From NCBI RefSeq assembly GCF_021462285.1, contig NZ_CP082787.1, positions 3,162,001 to 3,226,000 on the forward strand: a stretch of DNA of 64,000 bases. Direction: 5' to 3'. The notes under the pieces were generated by a model. That model searched no databases, was not told the origin of the DNA, and was given only the letters and a program-made list of their open reading frames with translations. The DNA comes from Serratia entomophila (GTDB taxonomy: Bacteria; Pseudomonadota; Gammaproteobacteria; Enterobacterales; Enterobacteriaceae). The translations under genes and the position numbers were made by a program. The stretch's first letter is position 1. Each line of letters starts with the position of its first letter. Shown here in pieces: positions 61,167 through 64,000 of the stretch.

Positions 61167-61925
61167 TCAGGAAGCCAGGGTGGCGCCGCCGTCGATCACG
61201 ATGTCCTGCATGGTGATGTGGCTGGCCAGATCCGAAGCCAGGAACAGCACCGCGTTGGCGATTTCGTCCGGACGGGCTATCTTGCCTAGCGGGATGCCCA
61301 GCTTGAACATCTCGGGGAAGCCGGCGATGGTGCGCCGTTCGGCATCCGGAGTTTGCCACATGCCGCGCTGCATCGGGGTGTCGGTCGAGCCCGGCGACAC
61401 CAGGTTACAGCGCACGCCAAACGGCGCCAGCTCCAGCCCCACGCAGTGATTCAGGCTGGTCAACGCCGCCTTGGAGGCGCAGTAGGCCGCCATCTGCACC
61501 CGCGGCACGTGCGCGGCGTTGGAGCCGACGCTGACGATCGCGCCACGGCGCTGCGCCTTGAAGTGCGGCAGCAGCGCGCGGAACAGGTAGAACGCGCCCG
61601 AGGCGTTGACGTTGATGCACTGGTGCCAGTCCTCCACGCTCAGCTCTTCGGTATTGCCCATGCGCAGAATGCCGGCGGCGTTGACCAGCACGTCCAGCCG
61701 GGGATTTTCCGCCAGCTGCCGGCGGCACACCTCGGCAACCTGTTCCGGCCGGCTGATATCCAGCGTCACGCAGGGGTAAGGCAGATCCTGCCGAGCGAAC
61801 TCGCGGTCAAACCCCACCACCTCGGCGCCCTGCGCCATAAAATGCCGGGCGATCTGCTCGCCGATGCCGCGCGCCGCACCGGTCACCCACACGCGCTTGC
61901 CGCTGAAATCCATCTGTACGCTCAT
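61167..61925 (-). CDS. entA: 2,3-dihydro-2,3-dihydroxybenzoate dehydrogenase
   Basis: A 252-residue SDR matching EntA. The cofactor motif is VWVTGAARGIGEQIA, followed by VNAAGILRMGNTEELSVEDWHQCINVN, the catalytic Ser in IVSVGSNAAHVPR and the Tyr/Lys in YCASK. It oxidises 2,3-dihydro-2,3-dihydroxybenzoate to 2,3-dihydroxybenzoate with NAD in catecholate siderophore synthesis. Its ATG overlaps the stop of a 16-codon open frame (ATGA), so translation is coupled to that frame. Unlike in E. coli, entB and entE are not upstream of it; entC is. Confidence 0.93.
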   Translation of the reverse strand: MSVQMDFSGKRVWVTGAARGIGEQIARHFMAQGAEVVGFDREFARQDLPYPCVTLDISRPEQVAEVCRRQLAENPRLDVLVNAAGILRMGNTEELSVEDWHQCINVNASGAFYLFRALLPHFKAQRRGAIVSVGSNAAHVPRVQMAAYCASKAALTSLNHCVGLELAPFGVRCNLVSPGSTDTPMQRGMWQTPDAERRTIAGFPEMFKLGIPLGKIARPDEIANAVLFLASDLASHITMQDIVIDGGATLAS

Positions 61926-61972
61926 GGGCGCACCGCCATCAACGCGTTCGCGCCGGCGTCGTTCATTGTCAT
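61922..61972 (-). CDS. 16-residue open frame coupled to entA; possible scar of lost entE/entB
   Basis: ATG 61972, with GGAG at good spacing, opens MTMNDAGANALMAVRP and ends at a TGA that overlaps the entA start. It fills the place where E. coli has entE and entB. It could be a leader peptide driving entA translation or a fusion scar left by deletion of the two genes. No known family can be assigned at this length. Confidence 0.45.
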   Translation of the reverse strand: MTMNDAGANALMAVRP

Positions 61973-62009
61973 TATCGGTTTCTCCTGCAAAAAGGGTAGA
62001 AAGCCGGCC

Positions 62010-63200
62010 TTACAGCGCACCGCTGTTCAGGCCAAAAGCGTTAAGCATGGTGCCCAGCTTGGCGGCGGTTTCCGCCCATTCGGACTGCGGCGTCGAGGCT
62101 TCGACGATGCCCGCGCCGGCAAACAGCCGCACCCGGTTGCCGCGCAGAATGCCGCTGCGGATGACGATCGCCCACTCGCCGTCGCCGTTGGCGTCGCACC
62201 AGCCGACGATGCCGCTGAACAGGCCGCGATCGTACTGCTCCAGTTCGGCGATCAATTGGCGTGCAGTTTCGGTCGGGAAGCCGCACAGCGCAGGCGTCGG
62301 GTGCAACAGGCAGGCGAGCTGCATCACGTTAAGCTGCGGGTCCCTCAGCTCGCCGCGAATGCGGGTGGACAGGTGCCACATGGTGCCGGTGCTCATCAGC
62401 GAAGGCCCGGAAGGCACGCTGAGCGTGGCGCACAGCGGTGCCAGCCGCCGGCGAATGTCGTCGATCACCAGCCGGTGTTCATATTTGTCTTTGGTTGAAC
62501 GCATCAGGCGTTCGCTGCCGATGCGGTCCTGCTGCGCATCCGCCTGGCGGCGCGCCGAGCCCGCCAGCGGATTGGAGTGGATCTCGCCGCCCTGTTTGCG
62601 GATCAGCAGTTCCGGGCTGGCGCCGATCAGCACGCCGCCGTCGGCCAGCGGCAGGGAAAAGTGGTAACCGTTCGGGTTCTGCACCATCAGGTTATTGAGG
62701 ATCTGATGGCCCGCCACCGGCTGCTCCAGCTCGATCTCCAGAATGCGCGACAGCACCGCCTTGCTCAGCTTGCCCTGTTTAAAACGGCTGACCGCTTCCG
62801 CCACCGCATGCTTGAAGCGCGGCTCGTCCGGAATGCTGGTGCAGGCGGTCAACCGGTGCCGCTGCTGCAGCATCGGCCGCGCATCGCGGGTGTAATGATC
62901 GTTGGCGACGAACCGGCTCTGTTGCGGTACGTACAGGCAGGAGGGCTGGCGGGTATCGAAAGGAATGGCGCCCACCACCACCGGCGCATCCTGGCCGGCC
63001 TGTTTGGCGCGCTGCAGCGCCTGGCTGATGTTCTGCGCCAGCGCGCTGTCGGCCTGCTCACCGCCGAAGGCCGGCGTCTCGATCCGTTCGAATACGCCAT
63101 CCGCGCTCAGCGAGCGGAACTCCGACTGGTATAAAAAGGTAGATTGCTCTGAGTAAACAAAACCGGGAAAGGTTTCGTTTTCCGTTGTCAATGTAGCCAC
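62010..63200 (-). CDS. entC: Isochorismate synthase
   Basis: About 396 residues from GTG 63200, chosen because GGAG lies eight bases upstream; the next upstream start (63227) lacks one. EntC/DhbC features: the catalytic-lysine block KLSKAVLSRILEIEL, SFSLPLADGGVLIGASPELLIR-type strand (YHFSLPLADGGVLIGASPELL), TMWHLSTRIRGEL, and HPTPALCGFPTETARQLI. It converts chorismate to isochorismate, the first step of 2,3-dihydroxybenzoate synthesis. Fur-type boxes lie just upstream, so iron repression is expected. Length matches E. coli EntC (391). Confidence 0.95.
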   Translation of the reverse strand: MATLTTENETFPGFVYSEQSTFLYQSEFRSLSADGVFERIETPAFGGEQADSALAQNISQALQRAKQAGQDAPVVVGAIPFDTRQPSCLYVPQQSRFVANDHYTRDARPMLQQRHRLTACTSIPDEPRFKHAVAEAVSRFKQGKLSKAVLSRILEIELEQPVAGHQILNNLMVQNPNGYHFSLPLADGGVLIGASPELLIRKQGGEIHSNPLAGSARRQADAQQDRIGSERLMRSTKDKYEHRLVIDDIRRRLAPLCATLSVPSGPSLMSTGTMWHLSTRIRGELRDPQLNVMQLACLLHPTPALCGFPTETARQLIAELEQYDRGLFSGIVGWCDANGDGEWAIVIRSGILRGNRVRLFAGAGIVEASTPQSEWAETAAKLGTMLNAFGLNSGAL

Positions 63201-63226
63201 AAGACCACTCCTTTGCGTTGCCCGCA

Positions 63227-63262
63227 CTAATGATAATGGTTATGCGAATGATTATCATTAGT
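63227..63262. promoter_or_regulatory. Two overlapping Fur boxes upstream of entC
   Basis: The 19 bases 63244-63262 read, on the minus strand, ACTAATGATAATCATTCGC, matching the Fur consensus GATAATGATAATCATTATC at 15 of 19 positions. A second weaker box (about 14 of 19) overlaps it at 63227-63246 (TAATGATAATGGTTATG). They sit about 30-60 bases upstream of the entC start. Confidence 0.8.
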
Positions 63263-63388
63263 TATAATGATCGGTAAATTACACCGCCGCCCGGCGCGGG
63301 TCAATCACCGTTAGCGTAATAATTAATGAATAAAACGCTCAGGCATGGCAAATTCACGTTACAGTGCAACGCAGATTAATATACTGAT

Positions 63389-64000
63389 TTAACAGTAAAT
63401 AAACGTAGTTACATCGTCACAATCATGCCAGTAGCGGCCCAGAAATCGGCGGCCTGCACGGCACTGCGGGGTGAGTGTCTTAAGCAGTTCTAATTCAAAG
63501 GTCTGGGTTTGCGCATCAATTGCCACCATGCGCGCATCCAAAAAATCAAAGTAGCGGCGCACCTGCGGGTACAGCGCTTTGAACAGGCTCTCCTTGGCGG
63601 AGAACGTCAACGTCAGCATCCGGTTGAACGCCTGCGGCCCGCGGCGCAGCGCGGCGCACTCATCAGCACTGACGATGGCGCCCCACAGCTCTTCCGCGCG
63701 CGCCTGCGGCATCAGCGTCTCCACGTCCAGCCCGACGCCGCCCAGGCCCTTTTCAGGGTGCACCGCGCACAGCGCGGTATCCGCATTGTGGCTCAGCGCG
63801 CCGGCGACGCCCGCCGGCCACCGCGGGGCGCGATCTTCGCCTGGCAGCAGGATAAAACCGCTGAAGCCCAACGGCGCCAGCAGCCGCTGCGCCAGACAGC
63901 GCCCGGCCAAATACTCCGCCCGGCGCTTGGGCACCGCGCGCGCCAGGTGCGCCGGCAGATCGAGGCCCGCCTCGCGAAAGCGCTCGTCACGATAGTCCGC
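63389..64000 (-). CDS. entD: EntD-like 4'-phosphopantetheinyl transferase (5' end outside the window)
   Basis: The frame runs from the window edge (64000) to the stop at 63389, 203 residues, with the first 30-50 residues probably missing. Family marks: RRAEYLAGRCLAQRLL, then SHNADTALCAVHPEKGLGGVGLDVETL (the Mg-binding GxDxE-type block) and LTFSAKESLFKALYP (the KExxFK motif). EntD-type enzymes attach phosphopantetheine to carrier domains of siderophore synthetases such as EntB and EntF. It is upstream of entC on the same strand, 188 bases apart with the Fur boxes between. Confidence 0.88.
   Translation of the reverse strand, partial: ADYRDERFREAGLDLPAHLARAVPKRRAEYLAGRCLAQRLLAPLGFSGFILLPGEDRAPRWPAGVAGALSHNADTALCAVHPEKGLGGVGLDVETLMPQARAEELWGAIVSADECAALRRGPQAFNRMLTLTFSAKESLFKALYPQVRRYFDFLDARMVAIDAQTQTFELELLKTLTPQCRAGRRFLGRYWHDCDDVTTFIYC

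Noticed and set aside
1..64000. CRISPR arrays, insertion sequences, prophage genes and rRNA
   Set aside because: I looked for evenly spaced repeats, transposase or integrase motifs and rRNA blocks and saw none.

Overview
The window reads as chromosomal DNA of a Serratia-like enterobacterium (Yersiniaceae; closest to what I know of S. marcescens). Reasons: high GC, and a gene set that matches the E. coli region around its asparagine tRNAs (a YeeO-type MATE pump, a CGA tRNA-Ser next to mtfA, tRNA-Asn, amn, nac, a second tRNA-Asn). Serratia-type accessory blocks are spread between these genes. Species assignment is inference; no rRNA lies in the window.

Layout. 0-9.5 kb: the tail of a PapI/FaeA-like fimbrial regulator, the MATE pump, an exported isochorismatase-like hydrolase divergent from a GlxA-type regulator, an envelope/phosphatase block (class A acid phosphatase, beta-barrel protein, MipA/OmpV), and an exported DUF1254/DUF1214 protein with an AraC regulator. 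9.9-11.1 kb: tRNA-Ser(CGA), mtfA, tRNA-Asn with a clear promoter and terminator. 11.1-15 kb: an extra GAPDH, a second GlxA-type regulator, an SDR and a luciferase-like flavin enzyme. 15.2-18.5 kb: a TPP riboswitch followed by tenA and an ABC transporter (thiamine pyrimidine salvage). 18.6-27 kb: LysR with cupin and aldo/keto reductase, a solute-binding protein, opgB, amn, and nac with a recognisable sigma-54 promoter. 27.1-28.9 kb: AT-rich upstream DNA, an orphan Hcp gene and an unrecognised two-helix membrane protein, a good candidate T6SS effector, ending at a second tRNA-Asn.

28.9-35.6 kb looks like a decayed insertion at that tRNA: a ketopantoate reductase-like gene, a LysR fragment, an RND pump with adaptor and TetR regulator, an outer-membrane channel gene cut after 46 codons, and a degenerate copy of the tRNA-Asn 3' flank and terminator. 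35.6-38.4 kb holds yghW, a nitroreductase, a LysR gene and an FMN reductase.

38.4-57.5 kb is a large organosulfur/flavin-monooxygenase region. Running leftwards from 47.9 kb are SsuD, an FAD oxidoreductase, an NtaA/DszA-type monooxygenase, a MetNIQ-like transporter, an MFS carrier and an SfnB-type enzyme. A sigma-54-type promoter precedes ssuD, and two spaced palindromes lie farther upstream. The divergent gene encodes a sigma-54 activator with no N-terminal sensor and a C-terminal SsuA-like ligand-binding domain; this self-contained sulfonate sensing and control module is the most interesting find. A second operon (50.2-57.4 kb) joins a peptide-type ABC importer to a luciferase-like monooxygenase and an AhpD/CMD-type protein.

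57.6-64 kb: a small secreted Cys-rich protein, an AlaX-like editing protein, LysR, alkB, an EamA transporter and a reduced catecholate locus: an entD-like phosphopantetheinyl transferase (cut by the window end), Fur boxes, entC and entA, with no entE or entB between entC and entA.
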